DNA of 64,000 bases from CAYYJR01 sp964472305 (lineage in GTDB: Bacteria; Armatimonadota; Hebobacteria; CAIYQO01), in NCBI GenBank assembly GCA_964472305.1, contig CAYYJR010000012.1:58627-122626 (forward strand), given 5' to 3'. The notes under the pieces were generated by a model that saw only the letters and a list, made by a program, of their open reading frames with translations, was not told the origin of the DNA and did not search any database. Below are positions 15,215 through 24,303 of the stretch, in pieces (positions within the stretch are counted from its first letter, which is position 1; each line of letters opens with the position of its first letter). Position numbers and translations under genes: made by a program.

Positions 15215-17719
15215 GTGGATGAAACGATGGCGACGTTCTACATCATTCCGCATACGCATTGGGAAGGGGCGGTCTTCAAGACCCGCGAGCAATACCTGCC
15301 TATCGGACTGCCGCACTTGCTGCAGGCGCTCTACCTGCTCGGTCAATATCCCACGTATCGCTTCATCCTCGACCAGGCGTGCTACCTTCAGCCGCTGCTG
15401 GAGCGCTATCCCGCGGTGCTGGCCGACGTGCGCCGCTACGTAGCGGAAGGCCGGCTGGTGATCGTGGGCGGCACCGATACCATGCTGGACGTGAATATGC
15501 CCGGCGGCGAATCGTTCATCCGCCAGGTACTTTATGGCAAGGGGTACGTGCGGCGAATGCTGGGGGTGGAGGTGACCGTGGGGTGGCAGCTCGACACCTT
15601 CGGCCACCACGCTCAGATGCCGCAATTGCTGTGCCAGGCGGGCTTCACCACCTTCTGGTTCGCCCGCGGCGTGCCTTCACCCGCGACGCCGGCGGAATTC
15701 CTCTGGGAAGGGCTGGACGGCTCGCGCATCCCGGCATTCTGGCTACCGCACAGCTACGGGTATGGATATGGCTCGCCGACCACGCTGCCGGAATTTGCCG
15801 AGTTCTTCCGCGCACGCTATGCCGGTCTCGATCCCTTCATGCCCGCCGGCGACCGCGTGGCGCTGGCCGGTGTCGATGTCTGCCCGCCGGAACCGCACCT
15901 GGCGCCGCTGACGGAAGAAAGCAACGCGCAACAGGCGACGCCGTTCCGCCTGCGGCTGGCGTCGCCGGAGGAATATGCCGCCGCCGTGCGCGACCGCACC
16001 GAGCGCACCGTGCTGCGCGGCGAGTTGAACCCTATCTTCCAGGGTATTTACAGCAGCCGCATCGAGTTGAAACAGCAGATGCGCGAGATCGAGCATCTGC
16101 TGCTGACCGCGGAGAAGCTGGGCGCGTTGCTCCGGGCGACGGGGACCGCCGTTGACGACGACTTGCTGTGGCGCGCGTGGGAACCGGTGCTGTTCAACCA
16201 GGCGCACGACCTGATGTCCGGGGTAATGACCGACCACGTTTACACAGACACGCTGCGCAGCCTGGATTTCGCGCAGCGACTCGCCGCCGAGGAAGTTACC
16301 GCGCGGCTGCACGCGTTGAGCGAGCGCGTCGCGACGGACGGCGAAGGGATACCGGTGGTGGTATTCAATCCGCTGGGCTGGGCGCGCCGGGACGTGGTGA
16401 CCGCGCAGCTCGGTTTTGCCAGCGGCGAGGGAGTCGGCATCGAGTTGCGCGACCCGGATGGTCACACGGTGCCGGTGCAGTTCCTCGACGCAACGCGCAA
16501 CCCCAACGGCACGCTGCTGACGGCGGAGATCGCCTTTCTGGCCGACGTGCCCGCGCTGGGCTACGCGGTCTATCGTGCCTTACCGAGCGCCACCCGCGCG
16601 CAGGCGACAATCGCGGTGGATGGGGTGCTGGAGAACGACCTGTACCGCATCGAGTGCGATCCTCACACCGGCGCGATGACACGGCTGTGGTTGAAGACAG
16701 CGAGACGGGAGCTGCTCGCCGGCGCCGCCAACGTGCTCGCATGCGAGGAAGATCACGGCGATTTCTGGGAGCTGTATCGTCCGCTCAACGCCTGCAGCAA
16801 CATCGGCATGACGGACCGCCACCCGGCACCGCCGCGCGACGGGGCGGCGTGGAGCGACGCGGAAGCTGCCGTCCCCGGCACGGTGACGCATGGGCCGGTG
16901 CTGTCGGAGTTCGCGGTGGCGCACCCCTTCGGCAGCGGCGCGTTCAGCACCCGCATACGCCTCTACGCCGGGCTGCGCCGCATCGACATCCGCACCACGC
17001 TGGTGAATCGCGAGGAAGCGGTGCGTTACCGCGTGCTTTTCCCCACCGCCATCGCCGGTGCGCAGCCGGTGGGTGAGATTCCCTTCGGCGCCCTCGCGCG
17101 CCCGGAGGGGGTGGAGTATCCCGCGCAGCAGTGGATCGACTGGAGCGACGGCGCGCAGGGGCTGGCGCTGCTGAACCGCGGCCTGCCCGGCAACAACGTC
17201 GCCGACAACACGCTGCTGCTCTCGCTGGCACGCAGCACACGCATCGTCGCCTACGGCTACGGCGGCGGCTACGAACCCGGTATGTCCTCCGACACCGGGC
17301 TGGAACTGGGCAACCTGCTGACGTTCGACTACGCGCTGGTGCCGCACCAGGGTAACTGGCAGCAGGCAGGTATCTATCGCGACGGCTACGAATTCAACCA
17401 CCCGCTACTCGCTGCCACTGTCGCGCCCCACCCCGGCACGCTGCCCACCCGCTGGGGTCTGCTGCATATCGCACCGGCGCAGGTAGTGCTCTCCGCGCTA
17501 AAGCAAGGTCAGGAAGGACACATCATCCTGCGCGTTTACGAGGCGACCGGCCAACCCGCTCCCGACACGACCGTGACGACCGCACTGCCCCTCCGCGCCG
17601 CCGCGGAGACCGATGTGCTGGAACAGGAGACAAAGCCGCTCGATGTCGCCGGTCACACGATCACCTTCGACCTGGGGCCATTCGAGATCAAGACGATCAG
17701 CGTGCGGTTCGCGGGGTAA
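15215..17719 (+). CDS. Alpha-mannosidase, glycoside hydrolase family 38
   Basis: This enzyme hydrolyses alpha-mannosides, probably in the cytoplasm because no signal peptide is visible. The N-terminus (ATFYIIPHTHWEG) carries the zinc-binding His-x-His of GH38, and the nucleophile Asp lies in VGWQLDTFGHHAQM (about Asp127). ILDQACYLQPLLERYP matches the second catalytic loop. The C-terminal beta domains (residues ~400-835) match the family. The GTG at 15215 is preferred because GGAGG sits 8 nt upstream; ATG 15227 is the alternative. It is one of several sugar-processing genes in the window. Substrate is not determined by the sequence. Confidence 0.93.
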   Translation: MDETMATFYIIPHTHWEGAVFKTREQYLPIGLPHLLQALYLLGQYPTYRFILDQACYLQPLLERYPAVLADVRRYVAEGRLVIVGGTDTMLDVNMPGGESFIRQVLYGKGYVRRMLGVEVTVGWQLDTFGHHAQMPQLLCQAGFTTFWFARGVPSPATPAEFLWEGLDGSRIPAFWLPHSYGYGYGSPTTLPEFAEFFRARYAGLDPFMPAGDRVALAGVDVCPPEPHLAPLTEESNAQQATPFRLRLASPEEYAAAVRDRTERTVLRGELNPIFQGIYSSRIELKQQMREIEHLLLTAEKLGALLRATGTAVDDDLLWRAWEPVLFNQAHDLMSGVMTDHVYTDTLRSLDFAQRLAAEEVTARLHALSERVATDGEGIPVVVFNPLGWARRDVVTAQLGFASGEGVGIELRDPDGHTVPVQFLDATRNPNGTLLTAEIAFLADVPALGYAVYRALPSATRAQATIAVDGVLENDLYRIECDPHTGAMTRLWLKTARRELLAGAANVLACEEDHGDFWELYRPLNACSNIGMTDRHPAPPRDGAAWSDAEAAVPGTVTHGPVLSEFAVAHPFGSGAFSTRIRLYAGLRRIDIRTTLVNREEAVRYRVLFPTAIAGAQPVGEIPFGALARPEGVEYPAQQWIDWSDGAQGLALLNRGLPGNNVADNTLLLSLARSTRIVAYGYGGGYEPGMSSDTGLELGNLLTFDYALVPHQGNWQQAGIYRDGYEFNHPLLAATVAPHPGTLPTRWGLLHIAPAQVVLSALKQGQEGHIILRVYEATGQPAPDTTVTTALPLRAAAETDVLEQETKPLDVAGHTITFDLGPFEIKTISVRFAG

Positions 17720-17915
17720 ACCGGTCGATCAGTCGTCCCGCTGGGACTTCCGTTCTGTGGCAATCCTGATTCCCGACAGTGCACAACCGGGCTATTTTCG
17801 CCTGTCCTTCCGGGACAATATCACTGCTCGCCACGCATCTTCTCCATCAGATCCATCTGTGTTCCAACACGCACTCCCCGGTATATTCGCTCCCTGGATG
17901 GGAATAACTGGCAGC

Positions 17916-18452
17916 ATGACTCTACGCAAACCCACGAAAGACGAGGTTGCCCGCGCGGCGGGGGCGACGGTCGCGGATGTGATCGCGCCTGGGCTGCGGG
18001 TGCTGTTCTGCGGCATCAATCCGGGGCTCTATTCCGCGGCGGTGGGGCATCATTTCGCCCGTCCGGGCAATCGCTTCTGGCCGGCGCTGCACGCCGCCGG
18101 GTTCACCCCGCGCGTGCTGCGGCCGGACGAGGAGCGCGCGCTACTCGACGGCGGCTACGGCATCACCAATATCGTCGAGCGCGCCACCGCCACCGCGGCG
18201 GAACTGACGGCGGAGGAGTTGCTTGCGGGCGCCCGCCGGTTGACAGAGAAGGTGGCGGACTGCCACCCGCGCATCCTCGCGGTGCTGGGCATCAGCGCCT
18301 ATCGCACTGCGTTCGCCCGCCCCCGCGCCGCGCTGGGCCGCCAGCCGGAATCTCTCGGTGATACCGCGCTCTGGGTGCTGCCCAATCCCAGCGGCCTCAA
18401 CGCCCACTTCTCGCTCGCCGCGCTGGCAAAATGCTATGCGGAATTGCGGTGA
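17916..18452 (+). CDS. mug: Mug-family mismatch-specific uracil/thymine DNA glycosylase
   Basis: The 178-aa protein removes U or T mispaired with G in DNA repair. It carries the Mug/TDG active site block FCGINPGLYSAAVGHHFARPGNRFW (23-47 or so; catalytic Asn in GINPG) and the second motif LPNPSGLNAHF that inserts into the helix. Start ATG 17916 is chosen by similarity; ATG 17898 is an in-frame alternative and no strong SD is seen. The 196-bp gap before it has no further recognisable feature. Confidence 0.93.
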   Translation: MTLRKPTKDEVARAAGATVADVIAPGLRVLFCGINPGLYSAAVGHHFARPGNRFWPALHAAGFTPRVLRPDEERALLDGGYGITNIVERATATAAELTAEELLAGARRLTEKVADCHPRILAVLGISAYRTAFARPRAALGRQPESLGDTALWVLPNPSGLNAHFSLAALAKCYAELR

Positions 18453-18546
18453 GTGCGCTGTGCTCCCGCGTGGCATGGGCGTCCCGGCCATGCGCGTGCT
18501 TGCTACATTTACGGGCGAGACATCTGTCCCATCATGTGTGTGTGGA

Positions 18547-18632
18547 TGGTGCCGGTGGAGGGAGTCGAACCCCCATGACCTTGCGGTCGGTGGATTTTGA
18601 GTCCACTGCGTCTGCCATTCCGCCACACCGGC
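18547..18632 (-). tRNA. tRNA-Leu (anticodon CAA)
   Basis: The minus strand folds into an 86-nt class II tRNA. The acceptor stem is GCCGGTG/CACCGGC with encoded 3' ACCA, the anticodon stem GTGGA/TCCAC encloses CTCAAAA (anticodon CAA, reading UUG), a long variable arm follows, and the T arm holds GGTTCGACTCC. Confidence 0.97.
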
Positions 18633-18734
18633 ACGGTGTCGAGGAGGATTTATTGTAGCAGGCGAGGGGAGGCGCGTCAATGCGTTCGGCATGACGATTT
18701 CATCCGGGGACGGTCGGAAACGGCGCGGCGACGA

Positions 18735-19517
18735 TTACAGGCGCGGCAGTTGGTCGGGGAAGCCGAGTTCGGGGCAGGGGCAAGACGCCTCATCCACTAG
18801 GGCGACGGCGCGGGTGAGGAGCTCGCGCAAGGGGGCGGATTGTTCATCCATGATGCCGAGTACTTCGGCATGGGTGAGCGGGGTTTCGGTCATGCCCGCG
18901 CCCCAGTTGCAGACGATGCAGACGGCGGCATAGCACAGGCCGGCTTCGCGCGCGAGCACCACCTCGGGCACGTTGGTCATGCCCACCACGTCGGCGCCCA
19001 GCGTGCGCAGCGCGCGAATCTCCGCGGCGGTCTCGAAGCGCGGGCCCTCGGTGCAGGCGTAGACACCCTCCGCGTGCAGGCGGTCGCCCAGTGCATCGCC
19101 GGCGCGCCGCAGCGCATCGATCAGGCGCGGGCAGTAGGGGTGGGTGACGTCCACGTGCACCACCGGGGCGCCGCCGCCGTCAAAAAAGGTGGAGGGGCGG
19201 CCTTTGGTCCAGTCGATGAACTGCGACACCAGCACAAAATGGCCGGGCTGCAGGCGGGTATTCAGGCTGCCCACCGCCTGGGTGGCGAACACATGACGCA
19301 CGCCCAGGGCGTGCAGCGCCCAGATGTTGGCGCGGTAGTTGACGCGGTGCGGCGGCACGGAATGGCCGGCGCCATGCCGGGCGAGGAAGATGACCGCATG
19401 CCCGTCGAGTTGCAGGCGAAAAAACGCCGCCTCGCCGTAGGGGGTGGCCAGGTGTTCCGCCACCACCGGCTCACCCAGTTCATAGAGCCCGGTACCGCCG
19501 ATTACCGCAATAGACAT
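18735..19517 (-). CDS. MTA phosphorylase/purine nucleoside phosphorylase family, possibly methylthioinosine-type
   Basis: The 260-aa enzyme phosphorolyses a purine nucleoside, most likely in methylthioadenosine salvage. MSIAVIGGTGLYEL, FLARHGAGHSVPPHRVNYRANIWAL, TEGPRFETAAEI and GMTNVPEVVLAREAGLCYA are MTAP-type blocks. At the base-recognition position, where adenine-specific MTAPs have Asp, this protein has Asn (CNWGAGM), which in this family goes with 6-oxopurines such as hypoxanthine. I therefore leave MTA, methylthioinosine or inosine/guanosine open. The start ATG 19517 follows a weak AAGGGTG. It is next to the tRNA-Leu gene on the same strand. Confidence 0.9.
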   Translation of the reverse strand: MSIAVIGGTGLYELGEPVVAEHLATPYGEAAFFRLQLDGHAVIFLARHGAGHSVPPHRVNYRANIWALHALGVRHVFATQAVGSLNTRLQPGHFVLVSQFIDWTKGRPSTFFDGGGAPVVHVDVTHPYCPRLIDALRRAGDALGDRLHAEGVYACTEGPRFETAAEIRALRTLGADVVGMTNVPEVVLAREAGLCYAAVCIVCNWGAGMTETPLTHAEVLGIMDEQSAPLRELLTRAVALVDEASCPCPELGFPDQLPRL

Positions 19518-19665
19518 TGGTCACCCTTTCGATGGTGGATTGTGCCGCGCTACGCGTCGTGGTGACCGTCGCGAATCGTGGGAACAGACACCATTCCGTT
19601 CAATACACCGCTCGCCAGCAGCGTGGCACCGGCGAGACGCCCATGCCACACCGGGACAATCGGGC

Positions 19666-20145
19666 CTACGACAGCGTATCCCAGGGTTCCGGGCCATCAT
19701 CGAATCCGCCTTGCGGCAGGATGGCATGGTCGTCCATCACCTGGGTGTTGACGAACAATGGCGCTCCCATGCGCAGCGCCAGCGCGGTGGCGTCGCTGGG
19801 GCGCGCATCGACCACCACCTCCTGCCCGCGATAGGTGAGGTGCAGGGTGGCGTAAAAGGTATACTTGATAAGGTCCTTATCCACATCGCGCACGCAATCG
19901 TCGATGACCACGCGCAACAGTTGCGCGCCCAGCCGTTCGAGCATGGACTGCATCAGATCGTGGCTCCACGGGCGGCGCAGATACGGCACGGTGGTGTCGG
20001 GTGCCAGCCGCACCCAGATCGAGGCGGCTTCGCACACGCCGATTTCGATCAGCAGCACGCGCCCCTGCTCGTCGCGCAGCATGACGATGTCTCGTCCCTG
20101 CTCGTCGCGCACCAACTGCCAGATTTCGACCGGGAGATCCGCCAC
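19666..20145 (-). CDS. DUF151 bifunctional nuclease-family protein
   Basis: The 159-aa protein has the DUF151 core: IVMLRDEQGRVLLIEIGVCEA (N-terminal strand pair), RPWSHDLMQSMLERLGAQLLRVVIDD, and the signature VDARPSDATALALRMGAPLFVN. Plant and bacterial members have weak RNase/DNase activity, but their physiological role is unsettled. It begins 16 nt after the MscS-like gene ends, so the two are probably one transcript. Residues after ~140 are an acidic tail (DDGPEPWDTLS). Confidence 0.93.
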   Translation of the reverse strand: MADLPVEIWQLVRDEQGRDIVMLRDEQGRVLLIEIGVCEAASIWVRLAPDTTVPYLRRPWSHDLMQSMLERLGAQLLRVVIDDCVRDVDKDLIKYTFYATLHLTYRGQEVVVDARPSDATALALRMGAPLFVNTQVMDDHAILPQGGFDDGPEPWDTLS

Positions 20146-20161
20146 GCCGTCTCCTCGTCTG

Positions 20162-21067
20162 TTATGCCAGCGTCATCAGTTGCGCGTCTTCCGCGTCCAG
20201 CACCCGGCGGCGCAGTTCGCGCTCGATGGCGCCCAGCAGGTGTTGCGGCGCCCACGCGGTGACGCGCAGGGTGATCTTTTCCGCCTCCGCCGCGGCCAGC
20301 GACACGGTCACCTGGTCTTCGTCCACCTCGTCCAGGTGCGCGCGTAATATCTCATCCGCCATGGCGCGCAACGCGACCAGCGCGTCATCCAGCCTGGCCG
20401 TGCGCTTAAATGTGAAGTCGAGGGTGAGCTTGATATAACCGCGCGACGAGTTGAAAACCTGGGTGATATCGCCGTTCGCGATGATGTATGCGCGCCCCTG
20501 ATCGTCGCGCAGGCGGGTCACGCGCAATCCCATCTCCTCCACGCGGCCCGTTACCCCGCCGATGCTCACCCAGTCGCCGATGTCGAACTGCCCTTCGCCG
20601 AGGATGAAGAGACCGCTGATGAGATCGCGCACCAGCCGTTGCGCGCCGAACCCAACCGCCAACCCGAGGATGGATGCCGCGCCCAGCAGCGGCGCCAGGC
20701 CTTTCCAGGTGATGCCGAAGGTGAAAAGAATCAGGATGCAGGCGATGAAATACAGCAGATACGATAGCGCCGATGCCAGCAACCCGTGCAGCGTAACCAG
20801 CCGCCGTTGCTCGTGGCCGGTGCGCTCCGCCACTGCCACCAACCCACGGTGCAGCATGCGCCGGAACAGCCCGACCACCACTTTGGTGGCGAGAACGATG
20901 CCGCCCACTACCACCAGGCGCACCAGCAACAACAGCCAGATGTTCCCCGCATTGGCACCGAGTTTGCCGGTGGCATACAGCGCCAGCCAGTATTCAGGGG
21001 TCTGGATGCCGTCGAACCACGTCAGCAACAACGCCGGCGCCGCCATGTTCTGGAAAAAGGTTACCAC
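20162..21067 (-). CDS. MscS-family small-conductance mechanosensitive channel
   Basis: The 301-aa membrane protein opens under membrane tension to release solutes. Three hydrophobic segments are followed by the pore-lining helix and beta domain: LGAASILGLAVGFGAQRLVRDLISGLFILGEGQ and DIGDWVSIGGVTGRVEEMGLRVTRLRDDQGRAYIIANGDI, the hallmark of MscS. Size is close to the minimal MscS. It heads a likely two-gene transcript with the DUF151 gene. Confidence 0.95.
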   Translation of the reverse strand: MVTFFQNMAAPALLLTWFDGIQTPEYWLALYATGKLGANAGNIWLLLLVRLVVVGGIVLATKVVVGLFRRMLHRGLVAVAERTGHEQRRLVTLHGLLASALSYLLYFIACILILFTFGITWKGLAPLLGAASILGLAVGFGAQRLVRDLISGLFILGEGQFDIGDWVSIGGVTGRVEEMGLRVTRLRDDQGRAYIIANGDITQVFNSSRGYIKLTLDFTFKRTARLDDALVALRAMADEILRAHLDEVDEDQVTVSLAAAEAEKITLRVTAWAPQHLLGAIERELRRRVLDAEDAQLMTLA

Positions 21068-21198
21068 AATGTTACATCCTCATCCTGCAGATTCGACGCG
21101 GCGCGGGCAGTCCCTTCCGGCGGTGAGATGGTTCCCGTGACAGGAGAGCAGGGGTCATGGGGGCTTTCGGAAAAGCAACGGCGTATTGCCGCACACGT

Positions 21199-21238
21199 GA
21201 TCAGTCGGATCGGACCGAAGGGTCGAATCCGACTGATC
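21199..21238 (-). terminator. Long hairpin downstream of alaS
   Basis: GATCAGTCGGAT and ATCCGACTGATC form a perfect 12-bp outer stem with an inner GACC/GGTC pairing. It lies 34-74 nt after the alaS stop. There is no clear U tract, so termination is inferred from position and strength. Confidence 0.6.
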
Positions 21239-21272
21239 TGCACGTCATCGACGGCCGGCGTGATGCCCGCGA

Positions 21273-23915
21273 TCACCCCGCAATCATTTCGCGCGCTTTT
21301 TGCAGCGCGGCGGGGAGTTGGGCGGGGTCTTTGCCGCCGGCCTGGGCGAAGTCGGGGCGGCCGCCGCCACCGCCGCCGGCCACTTTTGCCGTCTCGCGCA
21401 CGATGGCACCGGCGTTGAAACGGTTCAACAAGTCTTTGCTGACCTTCACCGCGAAGAACACTTTCCCGTCCGTAGCGGCGCCGAGTGCCACCACGCCGGA
21501 GCGCAGCTTGTCCATATACTGGTCGGACAGGTTGCCCAGCGTCGCGGCGTCCACCCCATCCACCTGGGCGATGATGGCCTGCACGCCGTTGATCTCCTCG
21601 ACTTGCGGCCCGTCCGCGCCGCCGCCGGCCGCCACCTTTACCTTCAACTCGTTGATGCTCTGCTGCGCCTCGCGCAACTCACGCTGCAAGGCGTCTACCC
21701 GCGCGGCGATCTCATCGGCGGGTGCCTTCAGCGTCGCCGACAACTCGCGCACCAGCTCCGTTTGTTCGCGCGCCCATGCCTGCGCCTTCAGCCCGGTCAA
21801 CGCCTCAATACGTCGGATGCCCGCGGCTACCGACGCCTCGGTGATGATGCGGAAGAAACCGGCCTGCCCGGTACGGTCGAGATGCGTGCCGCCGCACAGC
21901 TCGCGGCTGAAGGCCACGTCGAATTCGCCGCCGCCCACGTTCACCGTGCGCACCCAGTCGCCGTATTTCTCGCCGAACAGCGCGGTGTAGCCCTCTTTGC
22001 GCGCTTCTTCCAGGCTCATGTCGCGAATCGCCACCGGCGCGTCGCCGATGATCTTCTCGTAGACCAGATCCTCCACCCGGCGAATCTCCTCCGCCGTCAT
22101 CGCCTGCGGATGGCTGAAGTCGAAACGCAGCACATCCTCGTCCACCAGTGAGCCGGCCTGCTTGGCGTGCTCGCCCAGCACCTGATGCAGCGCCCAGTGG
22201 AGCAGGTGGGTGGCGGTATGCGCGCGGCGGATGGCGGTGCGCCGCGGGATATCCACGTGCGCCATCACCGTATGCCGCGGACCGGGGGCGAATTCCTCGT
22301 GACCGATCAGGTCCACCGCGTGCAGCACGTGGCCGAATTTGTCCTTCGACACATCCACCACCGGCAGCGTGACGCCGTCGAACTGCAGCGTGCCCATGTC
22401 GCCGCACTGTCCGCCCGAAGTCGCGTAAAACGGCGATTTATCCAGCACCACTACCGCGGCGGTGCGATCGTCGTTCGCCTGAAAATGCTCCAGCGTCGCC
22501 TCGACGTCGAAAAGCTCGTAGCCGACGAACTGCGTCGCCGCCAGCTCGGGATCCAGCATGGTGCTCGCTTCGTAGGCAAACTTGCCACCGGCGCGGGCGC
22601 GTTCGCGCGCCGCTTCCATCGCTGCCCGATACCCCACCTCGTCGAGACTCAGTCTCGCCTCGCGCGCTGACTCTTCCGTCAACTCGCGCGGGAAGCCGTA
22701 CGTATCGTACAGGGTGAAGACATCCGCGCCGTTCAGCTCGGTCGCTCCTTTTGTCTGCGCATCCTCGATCAAGCGCGCCAGCAGTTCTTCACCGCGCTCC
22801 AGCGTCTCCGCGAAACGCGCCTCTTCCGCGCGGAGCGTATCCGCGAGGAAGCGCGCGTTTTCCCCCAGTTCGTGGTAATGCCCGCCCATCGCCTCGACCA
22901 GCGTCGGCACCAGGCGATGCAGGAAGGGGGCAGTCAGGCCCAGTGCGCGGCCAAAACGGAAAGCGCGGCGGATGATGCGGCGCACCACGTACCCGCGCTT
23001 ACTGTTGCTGGGCAAGACGCCGTCGGCGATCATAAACGACGCACAGCGCAGGTGATCGGCAATCACGCGCAACGCCAGTGTGTCATCGGCCGTACGCGGC
23101 GCCGCCACCCCGGCCAATTGCAGCGTCTGCGCCATGATCGATCGCACCAGGTCGGTGTCGTAGTTCGTCGGCACGTCCTGCACCAGGCTGGCGATGCGCT
23201 CCAGCCCGGCGCCGGTGTCGATACCCGGCGTAGGCAGCGGTTGATACTGACCGTGCTGGAAGTTGAACTGCTGGAAGACGTGATTCCAGAATTCGATCCA
23301 ACGGTCACAACCACACGCCGGCGAGAGGCATTCCGGGCCGCACGCCAGGTGCGCGCCGCGGTCGTAGTGCATCTCCGAACACGGACCGCAGGGTCCGCTG
23401 TCACCCACCGGTCCCCACCAGTTCTCTTTCTTGCCCAGCGGCACGATGCGTGCGTCGGGCACGCCGATCTGCTGCCAGATGGCCTTCGCCTCCAGGTCTT
23501 CCTGGTACGGCTCACCCACCTTCGGCTGATAATAAGTCACCCAGATGCGTTCCGGGTCCAGCCCCAGCCCGCCTTCCGCCGGCGGCAGCACGGAGAACTC
23601 CCAGCCCCAGCGTAATGTTTCCTGCTTAAAATAATCGCCGAAGCTGAAGTTGCCCAGCATCTCGAAAAAGGTATGATGACGTGCGGTGCGACCGACCTGG
23701 TCCAGGTCGTCGGTGCGGGCGCACTTTTGCACGGTAGCCACGCTGCCGTAGGTCGGTTCCGTCTCGCGGCGGAACCACGGCACGAATTGCTGCATGCCCG
23801 CGGTGGTGAACAGCGTGGTGGGGTCGTCGGGCACCAGCGAACTGCTCGGCAGCACTTTATGCCCCCGCTGCTCGAAAAAGCGCAAAAACGCATCGCGAAT
23901 ATCGTTGCCGGTCAT
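21273..23915 (-). CDS. alaS: Alanyl-tRNA synthetase
   Basis: This 880-aa enzyme charges tRNA-Ala. The N-terminal class II catalytic domain opens with IRDAFLRFFEQRGHKVLPSSSLVP, then TTAGMQQFVPWF and the motif 2 region RTARHHTFFEMLGNFSFGDYFK. The editing domain has both zinc-site motifs, HTATHLLHWAL and CGGTHLDRTGQ. The C-terminal Gly-rich GGGGGGRPDFAQAGGKDP is the C-Ala end. An insertion with extra cysteines (CGPCSEMHYDRGAHLACGPECLSPACGCDRWIEFWN region, read from ~res 170) is within the usual family range. A TGGTATACT extended -10 box lies 33 nt upstream. Confidence 0.97.
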   Translation of the reverse strand: MTGNDIRDAFLRFFEQRGHKVLPSSSLVPDDPTTLFTTAGMQQFVPWFRRETEPTYGSVATVQKCARTDDLDQVGRTARHHTFFEMLGNFSFGDYFKQETLRWGWEFSVLPPAEGGLGLDPERIWVTYYQPKVGEPYQEDLEAKAIWQQIGVPDARIVPLGKKENWWGPVGDSGPCGPCSEMHYDRGAHLACGPECLSPACGCDRWIEFWNHVFQQFNFQHGQYQPLPTPGIDTGAGLERIASLVQDVPTNYDTDLVRSIMAQTLQLAGVAAPRTADDTLALRVIADHLRCASFMIADGVLPSNSKRGYVVRRIIRRAFRFGRALGLTAPFLHRLVPTLVEAMGGHYHELGENARFLADTLRAEEARFAETLERGEELLARLIEDAQTKGATELNGADVFTLYDTYGFPRELTEESAREARLSLDEVGYRAAMEAARERARAGGKFAYEASTMLDPELAATQFVGYELFDVEATLEHFQANDDRTAAVVVLDKSPFYATSGGQCGDMGTLQFDGVTLPVVDVSKDKFGHVLHAVDLIGHEEFAPGPRHTVMAHVDIPRRTAIRRAHTATHLLHWALHQVLGEHAKQAGSLVDEDVLRFDFSHPQAMTAEEIRRVEDLVYEKIIGDAPVAIRDMSLEEARKEGYTALFGEKYGDWVRTVNVGGGEFDVAFSRELCGGTHLDRTGQAGFFRIITEASVAAGIRRIEALTGLKAQAWAREQTELVRELSATLKAPADEIAARVDALQRELREAQQSINELKVKVAAGGGADGPQVEEINGVQAIIAQVDGVDAATLGNLSDQYMDKLRSGVVALGAATDGKVFFAVKVSKDLLNRFNAGAIVRETAKVAGGGGGGRPDFAQAGGKDPAQLPAALQKAREMIAG

Positions 23916-23947
23916 CTGTCATATCCCTGCTGGAGTAGAATCAGCAA

Positions 23948-23956
23948 AGTATACCA
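23948..23956 (-). promoter_or_regulatory. Extended -10 promoter of alaS
   Basis: On the minus strand TGGTATACT combines a TG extension with a -10 hexamer one base from the TATAAT consensus (TATACT is 5/6). It is 33 nt before the alaS ATG, with no good -35 box, which fits an extended -10 promoter. Confidence 0.5.
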
Positions 23957-24056
23957 GAAAGGACCGGGGAGGGGGAATCTTGCGCACGACCAGCATGTCC
24001 ACAGCGATATCGTCAGGTGTGGATGAGACTGGTCCTCAGCTCGCTTGCCGAATCTG

Positions 24057-24085
24057 CCGCGGACCGGGGTTCCCACGCTCCGCGG
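24057..24085. other. 7-bp GC stem with 15-nt loop upstream of alaS
   Basis: CCGCGGA and TCCGCGG enclose a loop containing GGGGTTCCC. It is upstream of the proposed alaS promoter and just outside the DnaA-box field. It could be a terminator for the ferredoxin transcript, whose strand it lies on; no U tract is seen. Confidence 0.35.
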
Positions 24086-24131
24086 CGCGTTTCCAGTTGG
24101 TCCGGCTAAGAAAGACTCCTTAGATATTTCT

Positions 24132-24170
24132 AAGTAATGATAATAATAAGGGGTGGGGAAATGTGGAGAA
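24132..24170 (-). promoter_or_regulatory. Candidate basal unwinding module: DnaA box, GC cluster, DnaA-trios
   Basis: Read on the minus strand: DnaA box TTCTCCACA (24170-24162), then TTTCCCCACCCC (GC cluster), then TTATTATTATCATTACTT (24149-24132). The complementary strand of that last block reads 3'-AAT-AAT-AAT-AGT-AAT-GAA-5', so five of six triplets fit the DnaA-trio consensus 3'-(G/A)A(T/A)-5'. Order and spacing follow the arrangement described for Bacillus subtilis. Confidence 0.6.
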
Positions 24171-24303
24171 CCCTTCGTAGCCATGAGGGCGGCGCGGTGT
24201 GGAGAACCGCCGAAGATCGGGGGGCGACAGACTGGAGTTGTGCACAGCCTTCACGACATCCGCAGCTATCCCAGCTTTCCCACAGGGAGTTCTCCGCATC
24301 TGC

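Noticed and set aside
18547..18632. tRNA-Leu as an integration site
   Set aside because: No duplicated 3' tRNA fragment and no integrase are present in either flank.
23920..24116. A T-box riboswitch upstream of alaS
   Set aside because: GTGGGAACCCCGG on the minus strand only partly resembles the T-box TGGNACCGCG core, and the order of specifier and antiterminator elements is missing.
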